A DNA stretch of 64,000 nt from positions 103,938 through 167,937 of the forward strand of contig CAZDET010000003.1 in assembly GCA_964504335.1 (NCBI GenBank). The letters are read 5' to 3'. Origin of the DNA: CAZDET01 sp964504335. Lineage in GTDB: Bacteria > Bacteroidota > Bacteroidia > Chitinophagales > Saprospiraceae. The position numbers and the translations under genes were made by a program. Shown piece after piece: positions 8,726 to 15,597 of this stretch (positions within the stretch are counted from its first letter, which is position 1; every line of letters begins with the position of its first letter). The notes under the pieces were generated by a model. That model searched no databases and was not told the origin of the DNA. It saw only the letters and a list, made by a program, of their open reading frames with translations.

Positions 8726-9754
8726 ATGAACGTCAACCTAGTCAGCGATACGGTTACCCGCCCCACTCCCCCCATGCTGACGGCGATGATGGCCGCGCAA
8801 GTCGGTGACGACGTATTCGGCCAGGACCCCACCGTTAATGCGCTGGAAGCCAAAGTGGCCGCACTTTTCAACAAGGAAGCGGCCGTCTTCTGCCCAAGCG
8901 GCACCATGACCAACCAGATTGCCGTCAAGGCCCATACCCAACCTCTGGACGAGGTCATTCTGGAGGAGCTATCCCATATCTATCAGTACGAAAGCGCCGG
9001 CTACGCCTTCCATTCCGGCGTATCGGTCAATTTGATCAAGGGGGAAAACGGCAAGCTGCGACCCGAGCAAATCGAAGCCGCCGTAAAGCCTACCTTCGAC
9101 TGGCTGCCGCGCACCCGGCTAGTGGTGGTGGAAAATACCTGCAACAAAGGCGGCGGCAGCATTTACCGGCTTGCCGAAGTGCAGGCTATTCGTCAGGTCT
9201 GCAATCGGCACGGCCTGATGCTACACCTCGATGGTGCCCGACTGTTTAACGCCCTCGTCGAAACCGAAGAATCTACCCAGGCCTGGGGAGCCACCTTCGA
9301 TTCCATCAGCATTTGCCTGAGCAAGGGGCTGGGAGCCCCGGTGGGATCGCTGCTGCTGGGCGATGCCGAGTTCATTCGGCAGGCTCGCCGGTTGCGCAAG
9401 GTCATGGGCGGCGGTATGCGCCAGGCCGGCTACCTGGCGGCTGCGGGCATCTACGCGCTGGATCACCACGTCGATCGCCTGCGCATCGACAATGCGCGCG
9501 CCCGCACCTTGGGTGCCTGTTTGGCCAAGCAACCCTACGTCGAGGCCGTACGGCCCGTGGAAAGCAACATCGTTATCTTCGACCTGAAAGCCCCCCTAAC
9601 GGCTACTGCTTTTCTGGAGGCCCTCGCCGGGCGCGGTATCCAGGCCGTCCCCTTCGGCCCCCGAACGGTGCGCTTTACCACGCATCTGGATTTGTCGGAG
9701 GAGATGATCGGGTATGTGTTGGAGGTGCTAGGAGAAAGTCTTGCTCTGAGGTAA
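8726..9754 (+). CDS. ltaE: Low-specificity L-threonine aldolase
   Basis: 342 residues. PLP enzyme that splits threonine/allo-threonine to glycine and acetaldehyde. Visible marks are VSDTVTRPT at the start, the substrate/PLP loop FCPSGTMTNQIA, the PLP aspartate region LHLDGARLFNA and the Schiff-base lysine in SICLSKGLGAPVGS near residue 200. Length is normal for the family. The start ATG (8726) follows the oxidase stop by two bases. Downstream lies the 355-bp mobile-like element. Confidence 0.95.
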   Translation: MNVNLVSDTVTRPTPPMLTAMMAAQVGDDVFGQDPTVNALEAKVAALFNKEAAVFCPSGTMTNQIAVKAHTQPLDEVILEELSHIYQYESAGYAFHSGVSVNLIKGENGKLRPEQIEAAVKPTFDWLPRTRLVVVENTCNKGGGSIYRLAEVQAIRQVCNRHGLMLHLDGARLFNALVETEESTQAWGATFDSISICLSKGLGAPVGSLLLGDAEFIRQARRLRKVMGGGMRQAGYLAAAGIYALDHHVDRLRIDNARARTLGACLAKQPYVEAVRPVESNIVIFDLKAPLTATAFLEALAGRGIQAVPFGPRTVRFTTHLDLSEEMIGYVLEVLGESLALR

Positions 9755-9859
9755 GAATGATGAATGTAAAGAAGAATTTTGCGATGCCATCCCATGATAA
9801 TTGAGATTTAGGGCAAACGCACCAAAATGGGCGGTACGATAGTTTTAGGAGTTTTGGGC

Positions 9860-9890
9860 TTGCTTCTGTGTTGATAAGCGCGTATCTTTG
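9860..9890 (+). promoter_or_regulatory. Bacteroidota promoter inside the 355-bp element
   Basis: TTG at 9860-9862 (-33) is separated by 20 bp from TATCTTTG at 9883-9890 (-7). This is an exact fit to the TAnnTTTG consensus with normal spacing. Transcription would start near 9896 and run through the hairpin-rich region. Confidence 0.65.
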
Positions 9891-9895
9891 CGGCA

Positions 9896-10165
9896 CCATC
9901 CAATAACTGCCCTGGCGGCAGCCGTTCTCACAAAATAGCCCAGGTTTTCACACGGCCGTTTCCATTGCTGGTAGCCGCGTGCGCAGCGCACGCCTGAGCT
10001 GCCTGCAGCCCTCGAGGTTGGCAGGTAAGGTGGGCGGGTCGTTTTTTAAATACCCACCCACATGGTGTGTGGCGCCCCGGGCCCAGCCACCGGCCACAGA
10101 GCCGAGGGTCCAAGCTATGTCCCGCCGGGTGGACCTACTGTCTCCAGCATTTGATGCGTGTGCCC
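9896..10165 (+). ncRNA. Candidate structured non-coding RNA within the element
   Basis: Six stem-loops follow one another: 9907-9921 (CTGCC/GGCAG); 9977-9993 (near-perfect palindrome GCGTGCG/CGCACGC); 10002-10025 (CCTGCAGCC with GGTTGGCAGG); 10030-10061 (10 positions, one mismatch, 12-nt loop with six U); 10107-10135 (GGTCCA/TGGACC); 10147-10157 (GCAT/ATGC). A promoter stands directly upstream. I found no match from memory to RNase P, tmRNA, SRP or 6S core motifs. No U-run terminator is visible at the right end, so the 3' end is a guess. Confidence 0.5.
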
Positions 10166-10178
10166 TAATTGAGATTTA

Positions 10179-10335
10179 GACTTTAGTGCAGCGAATAAAT
10201 AAAATTGCTACTGAGGGAAATGAGCCACCCCACGTCCACATCGAAAAAGCTGAAGGTCGAGGCAAGGCAAGTACTGGATCGATCCAATTATACCAACTCT
10301 CCGGCTGCCTGATGGGGTGTTCCTGCTAACAGAAA
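10179..10335. other. Gene-free spacer between the element and the DUF151 terminator
   Basis: No credible reading frame and no promoter-like element were seen here. The first bases (GACTTTAGTG) resemble the TTTAGT words of other spacers. Confidence 0.5.
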
Positions 10336-10359
10336 GAGACGCACCCGAAGGCACATCTC
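10330..10359 (-). terminator. Terminator-like hairpin after the DUF151 gene
   Basis: On the minus strand a 10-position stem (with G-U pairs) closes on a C(UUCG)G tetraloop at 10336-10359 and is followed by TTTCTGTT. It lies 43 bp beyond the DUF151 stop. The U-run is weak. Confidence 0.55.
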
Positions 10360-10401
10360 TTCATGAAAGTGGGGTACAAGCACCGCCAGCGGGAAGGGCC
10401 G

Positions 10402-11022
10402 CTAGGATGCTTTTTCGTTGCGTCGGTTGATTTCGTCGCGGATTTCGGCGGCGCGCTCGTAGTCTTCTTCGGCCAGCACCTCTTCGAGCATGCGGTTGAG
10501 GTCGTCGACGGAGAAGCTACTCAGGGAACTACCCCGCCCACCGCTGCGCTTGCGCGGGCTGCGCCGGCTCGAAGGCGGGCGGGAGGCCGGGGCGGAGGCT
10601 TCGTCTTCGGGTTCTTCGAGTACGACACCGGCGGTGTCGAGGATAAATTCGAAGGTATAAATCGGACACTTGAAGCGTACAGCCAGGGCAATGGCGTCGG
10701 AGGTGCGGGAATCGATTTCGATTAGCTCGCCGTCTTTCAGACACACCAGACGTGCGTAAAAAATACCCTCCACCAGATTATTAATCACAACTTCCTTCAG
10801 GTCGATGTGAAAAGTCTCCAGGGTGTTCTTGAATAAATCATGGGTCAAAGGTCTATTGGGCGTCATCTCTTCGATGGCCACCGCAATCGCCTGGGCTTCG
10901 AACGCACCAATGACGATTGGCAAACGACGCATTCCTTCTCGCTCGCCCAACACGACGGCATAGTTATTTGATTGGGTCACGCTATGGGATAACGCTACTA
11001 TGTCCATCTCTATCTTCTTCAT
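10402..11022 (-). CDS. Bifunctional nuclease family protein (DUF151) with C-terminal UVR-like motif
   Basis: 206 residues. The N-terminal DUF151 domain (MKKIEMDIVALSHSV, then YAVVLGEREGMRRLPIVIGAFEAQAIA, then SRTSDAIALAVR) spans about residues 1-135. It is followed by a basic, Ser/Arg-rich linker and a C-terminal UVR-like helix pair (RMLEEVLAEEDYERAAEIRDEI). Plant and bacterial relatives are reported to have RNase/DNase activity. I start at ATG 11022 because the family begins with MKKI; the longer frame to 11100 adds an unrelated N-terminus. A TACCTTTG promoter lies at 11129-11136. Confidence 0.9.
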   Translation of the reverse strand: MKKIEMDIVALSHSVTQSNNYAVVLGEREGMRRLPIVIGAFEAQAIAVAIEEMTPNRPLTHDLFKNTLETFHIDLKEVVINNLVEGIFYARLVCLKDGELIEIDSRTSDAIALAVRFKCPIYTFEFILDTAGVVLEEPEDEASAPASRPPSSRRSPRKRSGGRGSSLSSFSVDDLNRMLEEVLAEEDYERAAEIRDEINRRNEKAS

Positions 11023-11128
11023 AATACTTGATAGTCTCGTCTGTGAATTACCACCGCAGTTGGTAAACGCGTTTGGCAACTTCCTAGTTTGACATTTCAA
11101 ATGAGGCGGTTTCTATATAAAGAGGCCG

Positions 11129-11136
11129 CAAAGGTA
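11129..11136 (-). promoter_or_regulatory. Bacteroidota -7 element (TACCTTTG) for the DUF151 gene
   Basis: Exact TAnnTTTG match on the minus strand, about 107 bp before the preferred start and in the gap after mazG. It implies a leader of roughly 100 nt. The -33 region has only a T-rich stretch. Confidence 0.5.
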
Positions 11137-11161
11137 CTACTTTCGTAGGAAAATGCAGGAT

Positions 11162-11941
11162 TTAGTGCGGATTCTTCTCGTTGGCACCGGCCTTCGCCGC
11201 CTGCCAGAGGGCTTCCATTTCTTCCAGGCTCATTTGGTTGAGGGGGCCTTCGGCCTGGGCTTCAATGTATTCGAAGCGCGATTTAAACTTGCGGTTCGTA
11301 CGCTCCAGGGCCGTTTCGGGATCGATATCCAACCACCGGGCATAATTGACTAAGCTAAACAATAAGTCGCCGAATTCCGCCTCTTTAGCAGCCGGATCTT
11401 TGGTTTCTTGTACAGCTTCCCGAAATTCCTCCAATTCCTCCGTCAGTTTTTCCCACACTTGCCCCCGGTTGGGCCAGTCGAATCCTACCTGAGCGGCTTT
11501 TTCCTGCATGCGGTAGGCCTTCACGATGGCGGGCAGCGCGTTGGGTACGCCCTGCAATACGCTTTTTTTGCCTTCCTTCAGTTTGAGCTGTTCCCAATTT
11601 TGCTTGACGGCCTCTGCGTCTTCCGCTACGACGTCGCCGTAGATATGCGGGTGCCGCGCAACGAGCTTATCGCAAACCGTGTTGAGCGCATCGGCGATAT
11701 CCCAGGCGGCGCGTTCTTCGGCAATCTTTGCGTAAAAAACCATGTGGAGCAGCAAATCGCCTACTTCCTCCTTAATGTCCGTCAGGTCCTCCTCCAGCAG
11801 GGCATCCGCCAATTCGTAGGTTTCTTCGATGGTGAGATTGCGCAGACTCTGGAAGGTTTGCTTGCGATCCCAGGGGCACTGTTCGCGCAATTCGTCCATG
11901 ATGGTTAGCAAGCGTTGAAACGCGGTAAGTTTTTCCTGCAT
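11162..11941 (-). CDS. mazG: Nucleoside triphosphate pyrophosphohydrolase MazG
   Basis: 259 residues. It hydrolyses (d)NTPs to monophosphate and pyrophosphate, a housekeeping role. Two MazG domains are visible. The first has LREQCPWDRKQTFQSL, TIEETYELADALLE and the metal-binding E-x-x-E...E-x-x-D helices (DIKEEVGDLLLHMVFYA). The second has LTEELEEFREA and EAEFGDLLFSLVNYARW. The start used is ATG 11941 (MQEKLTAFQRLLTIMDELR); an ATG eight codons upstream is also possible. Divergent from the small membrane-protein gene. Confidence 0.95.
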   Translation of the reverse strand: MQEKLTAFQRLLTIMDELREQCPWDRKQTFQSLRNLTIEETYELADALLEEDLTDIKEEVGDLLLHMVFYAKIAEERAAWDIADALNTVCDKLVARHPHIYGDVVAEDAEAVKQNWEQLKLKEGKKSVLQGVPNALPAIVKAYRMQEKAAQVGFDWPNRGQVWEKLTEELEEFREAVQETKDPAAKEAEFGDLLFSLVNYARWLDIDPETALERTNRKFKSRFEYIEAQAEGPLNQMSLEEMEALWQAAKAGANEKNPH

Positions 11942-11988
11942 CGTTCGTGCTTTGGCAGATGGCAACCTGCCGTTCGTGAAGATTGTTA

Positions 11989-11996
11989 TACTTTTG
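11989..11996 (+). promoter_or_regulatory. Bacteroidota -7 element (TACTTTTG)
   Basis: Fits TAnnTTTG in the divergent gap between mazG and the small membrane-protein gene, about 54 bp before the latter's start. Confidence 0.45.
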
Positions 11997-12049
11997 TACT
12001 TCTTACAATAACCTTCCTTGAGGATGGTTTGAGTAACTCAAAGATAGCT

Positions 12050-12265
12050 ATGGAATTTCTGTATATGCTCGGGCTGATCTTTACCGTATTCGGCATCAGC
12101 TTCCTACTCATCAACATTCGACACATCTTTACCGGGAAAGAGTTTCGGGGTACCTGTGCTCAGAACAATCCCATGCTGAAAAGCCAGATCGGCGACTGCC
12201 AGGTATGCGGCAAGAAGGCCGACGAAGCCTGCAAGATGCCGGAAGTGGGTAGCGTGACGCGCTAA
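12050..12265 (+). CDS. Small membrane protein with Cys cluster (NqrM-like/'membrane or secreted protein')
   Basis: 71 residues: one N-terminal membrane helix (residues 2-22), then GKEFRGTCAQNNP and GDCQVCGKKADEACK, giving four cysteines. The helix followed by K-x-F-(R/K)-G-(T/S)-C resembles NqrM (DUF539), the Na+-NQR maturation factor. It is even closer to a small Bacteroidota family usually labelled only 'membrane or secreted protein'. The function is unproved. The stop codon abuts the accC stop with no base between. Confidence 0.65.
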   Translation: MEFLYMLGLIFTVFGISFLLINIRHIFTGKEFRGTCAQNNPMLKSQIGDCQVCGKKADEACKMPEVGSVTR

Positions 12266-13735
12266 TTAGCGTTGCCTGCGCCATTCGTTGGAAGTCATCT
12301 TCGGTAGTCGCAACGGCCTGGCGGCCCCGTTGAATAGAAAACTTCCTAAGGCGGCGGCAGCCTGTGCCTCCGGCTGAAAAATGGCCTCTAATTTTTCTTT
12401 GGAGAATTGGTCTTTCACGAAGCCCGTGTCGAAGTGACCCGACTTGAACGCTTCGTTTTGGCAAACGAACCGACCGAAAGGCAAGGTAGTCTCCACACCT
12501 TCAATAATATATTCCTGAATCGCCCGATCCAACGCAGATATCGCGGACTGCCGATCCATGCCGTAGGTAATGAGCTTCGAAATCATCGGGTCGTAGTAGA
12601 TGGGTATGTCCATGCCTTCTTCGTAGCCGTCGTCGACTCGAATCACAGGACCGACGGGCGGGCGATAGGTGGTCAATGTGCCCACGCTGGGCAGGAAATT
12701 ATTGGAAGGATCTTCCGCGTAGACGCGGAGCTGGATGGCGTGCCCATTAATGGATAAATCTTCCTGCTTGATGGAAAGTACTTCTCCTCGCGCCACCCGG
12801 ATTTGCTGCTCCACCAGATCGACTCCGGTAATCAGTTCGGTAACGGGATGCTCTACCTGAAGCCGCGTGTTCATTTCCAGAAAGTAGAAATCCAGGTTGG
12901 CATCTACTAAAAATTCGACGGTGCCTGCCCCGACGTAGCCACAGGAAGCCGCCACCTGAACCGCCGCCTGCCCCATACGCTCGCGCAGGGCTTCATCGAG
13001 TACGCTGGAAGGAGCCTCCTCAATGACCTTTTGATGCCGGCGCTGGATGCTGCACTCCCGCTCGAACAGATGGACGATATTACCGTGGGTGTCGGCCAGG
13101 ATCTGAATCTCGATGTGCCGCGGCGACAACACGTACTTTTCGATAAAGACGCTGCCATCGCCAAAAGACGACTCTGCCTCGGAGACAGCACGTTCCATCT
13201 GCTCGGTGAAGGAGGCTTCGTCCTCCACGATGCGCATGCCTTTCCCTCCACCACCGGCGGAAGCCTTAATTAATATTGGGAATCCGATTTCTTTTGCCTC
13301 TCGCTTGGCGGCTTCGATGTCCTGGATAGCGTGATCGAGCCCCGGCACCAGCGGTACGCCGTAGGCCTTTACTGTATCCTTGGCGGCGAGCTTCGACCCC
13401 ATCAGTTCGATGGCTCGGGGCGTAGGGCCAATGAAAATCAGGCCAGCCTCCGCAACGGCACGGGCAAAAGTGGCATTTTCACTCAAAAACCCGTATCCCG
13501 GATGGATAGCTTCGGCACCCGTTTGCCGAGCGGCATCCAGCATTTTATCGATGGCCAGGTAGGATTGGGCCGAAGGAGCAGCTCCAATGTAGATGGCTTC
13601 ATCCGCCTCGCGGACGTGCAGCGCATTGCGATCTGCATCACTATAAACAGCAACGGTAGAGATGCCCATGCGACGGGCAGTACGGATAATTCGGCGGGTG
13701 ATCTCGCCGCGATTGGCAATGAGGATCTTCTGCAT
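12266..13735 (-). CDS. accC: Biotin carboxylase subunit of an acyl-CoA carboxylase
   Basis: 489 residues. ATP-dependent carboxylation of biotin carried on a partner protein, the first half-reaction of acetyl- or propionyl-CoA carboxylase. Marks are KILIANRGEITRRIIRTAR, the ATP-grasp glycine loop KASAGGGGKGMR, the catalytic region FLEMNTRLQVEHPVTE and GHAIQLRVYAEDP. No biotinyl domain is fused and no carboxyltransferase lies nearby, so the substrate cannot be assigned. A TACATTTG element at 13744-13751 puts the transcript start only a few bases before ATG 13735. This favours MQKILIANRG as the N-terminus and a very short leader. Confidence 0.93.
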   Translation of the reverse strand: MQKILIANRGEITRRIIRTARRMGISTVAVYSDADRNALHVREADEAIYIGAAPSAQSYLAIDKMLDAARQTGAEAIHPGYGFLSENATFARAVAEAGLIFIGPTPRAIELMGSKLAAKDTVKAYGVPLVPGLDHAIQDIEAAKREAKEIGFPILIKASAGGGGKGMRIVEDEASFTEQMERAVSEAESSFGDGSVFIEKYVLSPRHIEIQILADTHGNIVHLFERECSIQRRHQKVIEEAPSSVLDEALRERMGQAAVQVAASCGYVGAGTVEFLVDANLDFYFLEMNTRLQVEHPVTELITGVDLVEQQIRVARGEVLSIKQEDLSINGHAIQLRVYAEDPSNNFLPSVGTLTTYRPPVGPVIRVDDGYEEGMDIPIYYDPMISKLITYGMDRQSAISALDRAIQEYIIEGVETTLPFGRFVCQNEAFKSGHFDTGFVKDQFSKEKLEAIFQPEAQAAAALGSFLFNGAARPLRLPKMTSNEWRRQR

Positions 13736-13743
13736 AGTGATAG

Positions 13744-13751
13744 CAAATGTA
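13744..13751 (-). promoter_or_regulatory. Bacteroidota -7 element (TACATTTG) for accC
   Basis: Exact TAnnTTTG match on the minus strand whose downstream end is 8 bp from the accC ATG. The predicted mRNA would be nearly leaderless. No TTG -33 is visible at 17-23 bp. Confidence 0.5.
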
Positions 13752-13802
13752 GCCAAATAATCTCTTGGCCTGATCTGCTGGATCGACTAAATATTGCATC
13801 CC

Positions 13803-14348
13803 CTAACTAGAAGGATCACTCGGTGGCGTAACCGCATCCTCTGCCGAGGTAGGAAACCCCTTTCGACCAAACCGCCGCTGAAAGATTCGATCCAGCAGCA
13901 CTACTCCAATCAAGGTGAGAGAAGACAGAAACAGCAGATAGTAAAACTCCTGAGACAAATTCGGAATAAAAGCTTTCCAGGACATTCCAAAGTTAGTACC
14001 TGTCGCCGATCCCGTTTGTGATTCCACTGTGGCGAGACTAAACAGCGCAACGATAATCAAGCCCACCGTGAGTCCGGCCAGCGCCTGCCACCAACGAGCC
14101 GGTAGGAGCCAGCGCCCGACGAGCCCTTGCGTGGGTTCCGGTAGGCGTTCAAGCACATTTTTTGCGAAGCGCATACTGGGCGCCTCCGCTTCGAGGCGAC
14201 CCAACTGCTGGTGCAGAAGTTGGATTTCCTGAAACTGCTGACGCAGCTCTGCATCGGCCTCCAATGTCTGCTGCAGGGCAGTAGCCTGGGCCTCGGGCAG
14301 TTCCTCCGCCGCCAGTTGCCATAGCTGTTCCGTAATATCTGCGTTCAT
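13803..14348 (-). CDS. Membrane anti-sigma factor-like protein
   Basis: 181 residues. An N-terminal acidic helical part (WQLAAEELPEAQATALQQTL) resembles anti-sigma zinc-finger-like regions but without the HxxxCxxC motif. It is followed by two membrane helices (about residues 90-110 and 135-155) and a basic tail. The start ATG overlaps the sigma gene stop as ATGA, so it is translationally coupled to the sigma factor. That coupling is the main reason for the anti-sigma call; the sequence itself is not diagnostic. Confidence 0.75.
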   Translation of the reverse strand: MNADITEQLWQLAAEELPEAQATALQQTLEADAELRQQFQEIQLLHQQLGRLEAEAPSMRFAKNVLERLPEPTQGLVGRWLLPARWWQALAGLTVGLIIVALFSLATVESQTGSATGTNFGMSWKAFIPNLSQEFYYLLFLSSLTLIGVVLLDRIFQRRFGRKGFPTSAEDAVTPPSDPSS

Positions 14349-14923
14349 ATCCAATCTGCAATTTCGTTCTCTAACTGCCCCTTGAGGGCTTGTCGCAACG
14401 ACTCGCGGCCTCGGTGCAACCGGGTTTTGACATTGCTCACAGTCGTATTCGTAATCGCAGCAATTTCCTTGATCGATTGCTCTTGCAAGTAAAATAGCGT
14501 GATCACGATCGCCTCCTCTCTTTTTAACGCCCGGATTCCTTGTTCGAGCGCCTGTCTAAGATCTGTTTGCTCCACCGATTCGGAGGCCTTTTGATCGGTA
14601 GAAAGCTGCTTTGCCGGATGTGCCTCCTGAAAATCCGTGGAATCGACTGGCCGCTTTTTCAACCGCGCCTGATCCAGGGCCGTCCGGTAGGCTATGGTAT
14701 ATAGCCAAGAACTGAACTGGCTATCTCCCTGAAATTGTTTCAGGCGTTGATAAGCCTTTAAAAAGGCATCCTGAGCTGCTTCTTCCGCCGCTTCGCGGTT
14801 CCGCAGGATTCTTAGACAAATCGAAAATACAAAATCTTGGTAGCGTGCTACCAATTGTCCGAAAGCCTGGCGGCTACCCGCTTTAGTGCGGCGAATGAGA
14901 ATGTCGTCAGCCAGTCCTTCCAT
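14345..14923 (-). CDS. ECF-type RNA polymerase sigma factor (sigma-70 family)
   Basis: 192 residues. Region 2 is clear (FGQLVARYQDFVFSICLRIL, EEAAQDAFLKAYQRL, FSSWLYTIAYRTALD), as is region 4 (REEAIVITLFYLQEQSIKEIAAITN, then VKTRLHRGRESLRQAL). It directs polymerase to a small regulon, usually released when the partner anti-sigma factor is inactivated. ATG 14923 is used; a TTG two codons upstream is also in frame. The following gene is the probable anti-sigma factor, overlapping by 4 bp. Confidence 0.93.
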   Translation of the reverse strand: MEGLADDILIRRTKAGSRQAFGQLVARYQDFVFSICLRILRNREAAEEAAQDAFLKAYQRLKQFQGDSQFSSWLYTIAYRTALDQARLKKRPVDSTDFQEAHPAKQLSTDQKASESVEQTDLRQALEQGIRALKREEAIVITLFYLQEQSIKEIAAITNTTVSNVKTRLHRGRESLRQALKGQLENEIADWI

Positions 14924-15038
14924 TTGCAAGATATGACGGTGGTCCTACTTAAAGAGGTTACAGGTAGATAGGGCAAACAATTGAATTTTTTTGTAACCTT
15001 TCGACTAACGCCCTCCGTCTCACCACAAAAAAACCACT

Positions 15039-15398
15039 ATGCCAGGAGAATTTGTCATACCGATCGTTGCCATCGTGATGTTTCACGTTACGGCCATTAC
15101 TTTTTTGTTTCTCTACTTCAGTACCCGCCACAAGGAGCGAATGGCGCTTTTGGAATACGACCGCGACATTTCAGTCTTCCGTGGCGATCGCATCCGCGGC
15201 AGCGGCCTGCTCAAATGGGGGTTGGTATTGGGTTTTTGTGGTCTTGGTTTACTTTCCGGCTACCTCATCGAGACGGTCTTCAACGTCAATGAAGAAATTG
15301 CCTACTTCTCCACCCTCATGATTGGCGCGGGAGCCGGATTGCTGGTTTTCTACCGCATCATGCAGCAAAAAGCCCGCAGCCCCCAATCGGTTTTGTAG
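15039..15398 (+). CDS. DUF6249-type small membrane protein
   Basis: 119 residues. Three membrane helices: residues 5-27, 58-80 and 88-105. Between the first two lies a cytoplasmic stretch with HKERMALLEYDRD, where K-E-R-x-A-L-x-E is the recurring mark of DUF6249 proteins. They often sit beside ECF sigma/anti-sigma genes, as here (divergent). The function is unknown; a modulatory role in that sigma circuit is inference. Confidence 0.7.
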   Translation: MPGEFVIPIVAIVMFHVTAITFLFLYFSTRHKERMALLEYDRDISVFRGDRIRGSGLLKWGLVLGFCGLGLLSGYLIETVFNVNEEIAYFSTLMIGAGAGLLVFYRIMQQKARSPQSVL

Positions 15399-15597
15399 GG
15401 ATCTGGCCGGTTTCAGTTAGAATAAGGCAGGCCATATTTGATTTTTATTAAAATGATAATCCCTATTTTCGCCGGACAAACGATTTCAAACGGGAGGTTG
15501 TGAATTCGTACCGGCCTTTACATCACCATACTATCCACAAAATTCGGTGCGTTAGAGGAGAGCACGAATTCCGCTACCGGCAATTCTCACCCCGCTT

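Larger units (their letters stand above)
9811..10165. mobile_element. 355-bp MITE-like element with 17-bp terminal inverted repeats and 13-bp target duplication
   Basis: The left end reads GGGCAAACGCACCAAA. The right end, read on the minus strand, is GGGCACACGCATCAAA, which differs at two positions. Directly outside both ends lies the same 13-bp sequence TAATTGAGATTTA (9798-9810 and 10166-10178; a following G is also shared). Perfect direct repeats flanking inverted termini are what transposition leaves. No transposase is encoded, since the longest frame (66 codons) has no recognisable content. The inside is GC-rich and full of hairpins and carries a promoter. A 10-13-bp duplication would fit IS4-type transposases, but the assignment to a family is inference. 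Confidence 0.7.

Noticed and set aside
9896..10165. Possible RNase P, tmRNA, SRP or 6S RNA
   Set aside because: None of the conserved motifs I know (for example GAGGAAAGUC of RNase P, the T-loop and CCA end of tmRNA, the SRP GGAA/AGCAGCCA loop, a single long rod as in 6S) is present on either strand. Only a covariance search can settle it.
9979..10179. 66-codon frame inside the 355-bp element, and another on the opposite strand (9928-10113)
   Set aside because: Both lie across strong hairpins, start with GTG or at arbitrary codons, and show no domain or codon character of a real gene.
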